Shown piece by piece: positions 63,092-64,000 of a stretch of 64,000 bases of DNA; the first letter of the stretch is position 1, and every line of letters begins with the position of its first letter. A program made the position numbers and the translations under genes. The notes beneath the pieces were generated by a model that searched no databases, was not told where the DNA came from, and saw only the letters and a list, made by a program, of their open reading frames with translations. The stretch covers positions 1-64,000 of the forward strand of contig NZ_PTJA01000011.1 in the NCBI RefSeq assembly GCF_002934545.1, given 5' to 3'. Origin of the DNA: Lacrimispora xylanisolvens (GTDB lineage: Bacteria > Bacillota > Clostridia > Lachnospirales > Lachnospiraceae).

Positions 63092-63120
63092 TTGACACAA
63101 AATGGATATTGTAATAAAAT
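63092..63120 (+). promoter_or_regulatory. Promoter of the HPr-type gene
   Basis: TTGACA at 63092-63097, 17 bases, TAAAAT at 63115-63120, 45 bases before the ATG. Confidence 0.75.
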
Positions 63121-63165
63121 TAACAGCGTGGAGTATAAAAATTTGAGGATAAAGGAGTGAATTAT

Positions 63166-63432
63166 ATGTTATCAAAATCACTGACTGTTGTAAATCCATC
63201 CGGACTTCATTTAAGACCGGCAGGCGTTCTGTCTCAGACAGCTATGAAATTTAAATCTGATATAATTATTGAATACGGAGAGAAGAGGATTGTTGCCAAG
63301 AGCGTATTAAACGTAATGGCAGCCGGAATCAAATGCGGCGCTATGATCAATGTGATCTGCGACGGCGAGGACGAAGAAGCGGCAATGAAAACCATGACCG
63401 AAGCAATTGAGAGCGGTCTTGGCGAGATGTAA
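63166..63432 (+). CDS. HPr family phosphocarrier protein
   Basis: An 88-aa phosphocarrier of the sugar phosphotransferase system. The active-site histidine is in SGLHLRPAG (HxRPA). A regulatory serine equivalent to HPr Ser46 is in AKSVLNVMAAG. The leucine in HLRPA is a common variant in this family of Clostridia. It could be the general HPr or a Crh-like regulator. ATG 63166 follows AAAGGAG; GTG 63157 lies inside that box. It is monocistronic, with no ptsI next to it. Confidence 0.9.
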   Translation: MLSKSLTVVNPSGLHLRPAGVLSQTAMKFKSDIIIEYGEKRIVAKSVLNVMAAGIKCGAMINVICDGEDEEAAMKTMTEAIESGLGEM

Positions 63433-63469
63433 TCCGTATCTGTTTATCGTATAAAATTCAACAGTGGAA

Positions 63470-63504
63470 GGCCCGGAATCGATGCTGATTCCGGGTCTTT
63501 TTTT
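63470..63504 (+). terminator. Terminator of the HPr gene
   Basis: GCCCGGAATC-GATGCT-GATTCCGGGTC, a 10-bp stem with one wobble, followed by seven T. Confidence 0.9.
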
Positions 63505-63783
63505 ATTTGCAGTAATTTATATATTGCTTCTTTGATCTCTGTAACTGTTATAAAAATAAAGGAAACAATGGTTATTTCCAGTTGGATGCTTAATGAAAAA
63601 AATATGCACTTAATAATAATAAGCTAAGACTTAAATAAATTAGAAATTTATGCCACTAAAGGGAAAATCAACGAGAATTGTATTGCAACGATAAAATATT
63701 TTGGTATATAAGTTTAAAATACAGACAATATATTTATAAATGTTATATATTCGAATTATCTGACAATAACAAAATAAAACACA
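63505..63783. other. A/T-rich intergenic region
   Basis: About 280 bases without a gene-like frame on either strand. It is strongly A/T-rich with many short TATA-like and A-tract segments. I see no convincing repeat, RNA gene or riboswitch. Such DNA upstream of glutamate synthase may carry regulator sites or curvature. Confidence 0.5.
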
Positions 63784-63812
63784 TTTACAAAGTGCGAAAA
63801 ATGTAGTATTAT
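63784..63812 (+). promoter_or_regulatory. Promoter of gltB
   Basis: TTTACA at 63784-63789, 17 bases, TATTAT at 63807-63812. The 59-base leader that follows contains a small CCTC/GAGG hairpin. Confidence 0.65.
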
Positions 63813-63877
63813 CAACTAAAATTACTGTTACACTTTAGCACCTCAAAGCAGAGGAGCAGTCAGGAAAGGAAGAGATT

Positions 63878-64000
63878 ATGGATAAGAGTTTACAATCCCC
63901 TAATAAAACAGGTACTCCGGGACTATATGATCCCCGCTTCGAGCATGATAACTGCGGTATCGGTGCAGTGGCAAATATGAAGGGGATAAAGACCCATAAG
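63878..64000 (+). CDS. gltB: Glutamate synthase large subunit, N-terminal fragment (runs off the window)
   Basis: The first 41 codons of a gene cut by the window edge. [20 protein letters not shown] followed by KG is the N-terminal glutaminase start of the large glutamate synthase subunit. The catalytic Cys (in DNCGIG) is exposed after removal of a propeptide. AGGAAAGGAAG precedes ATG 63878. It makes glutamate from glutamine and 2-oxoglutarate; the remainder cannot be judged. Confidence 0.88.
   Translation, partial: MDKSLQSPNKTGTPGLYDPRFEHDNCGIGAVANMKGIKTHK

Overview
The window looks like chromosome from an anaerobic, spore-forming member of the Lachnospiraceae (Clostridium cluster XIVa, Lacrimispora-like). 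This is inferred from gene content: superoxide reductase, a DUF4317 protein, class III ribonucleotide reductase, a PdaA-type deacetylase, QueH, ScpAB, strong AGGAGG ribosome sites and TTGACA/TATAAT promoters. No rRNA, tRNA, CRISPR array, insertion sequence or prophage was seen. Most genes read left to right.

Layout. 1-5.5 kb: a chemoreceptor, then a polar amino-acid ABC operon (probably cysteine) behind a Cys-rich leader peptide and an intrinsic terminator. 5.5-10.3 kb: a TetR regulator with tandem palindromic operators, a heterodimeric ABC exporter and desulfoferrodoxin. 10.3-15.8 kb: a DUF4317 protein, a full-length FokI-type restriction endonuclease with no methyltransferase nearby, a Crp/Fnr regulator overlapping it, and a SulP transporter. 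15.9-33.5 kb: a long co-directional operon, described below. 33.5-41.3 kb: PdaA, carbamate kinase, a CPBP protease, a glycosyltransferase, a PAP2 protein, a Nudix hydrolase and a D,D-carboxypeptidase. 41.4-64 kb: mostly housekeeping genes (scpAB, dut, hflX, nrdD, nadE, an RNA methylase, NfeD/SPFH, patatin, argF, birA, mutY, a lipid kinase, rpoD, queH, HPr and the start of gltB).

The centre of interest is the 15.9-33.5 kb operon. It opens with a strong promoter, a 36-codon Cys-rich leader peptide and a terminator that can be drawn with a competing antiterminator. It then encodes a YezD-family protein, a NifB-like radical SAM protein, a NifX-like protein, a NifD/NifK-like pair, a NifH-like reductase, cysteine synthase, a second NifD/NifK-like pair, a second NifX-like protein with a Cys-rich loop, a TcyJLMN-like sulfur amino-acid ABC transporter, an Fe-ADH-family dehydrogenase, a HisC-like aminotransferase and an SsuABC-like sulfonate transporter. 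The sulfonate binding-protein gene carries an in-frame TAG. My reading is that this is a sulfur-scavenging nitrogenase-like system, not nitrogen fixation: organosulfur compounds are imported, sulfur is released reductively by a NifB-matured, NifH-driven metalloenzyme, and CysK captures the sulfide. The leader peptide is related to the one before the cysteine ABC operon at 2.3 kb (shared xSC-(x)-CC core and a D/N-T-V-x-F-S tail). The two operons may therefore form a small regulon controlled by Cys-tRNA-dependent attenuation.

Other points of note are a probable pair of NrdR boxes inside the hflX-nrdD hairpin, a NrdD with a C-terminal thioredoxin-like domain, ARG-box-like sites before argF, and an unexplained structured leader before the chemoreceptor. 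Start codons were chosen by ribosome-site spacing and family alignment from memory. No database search was possible.
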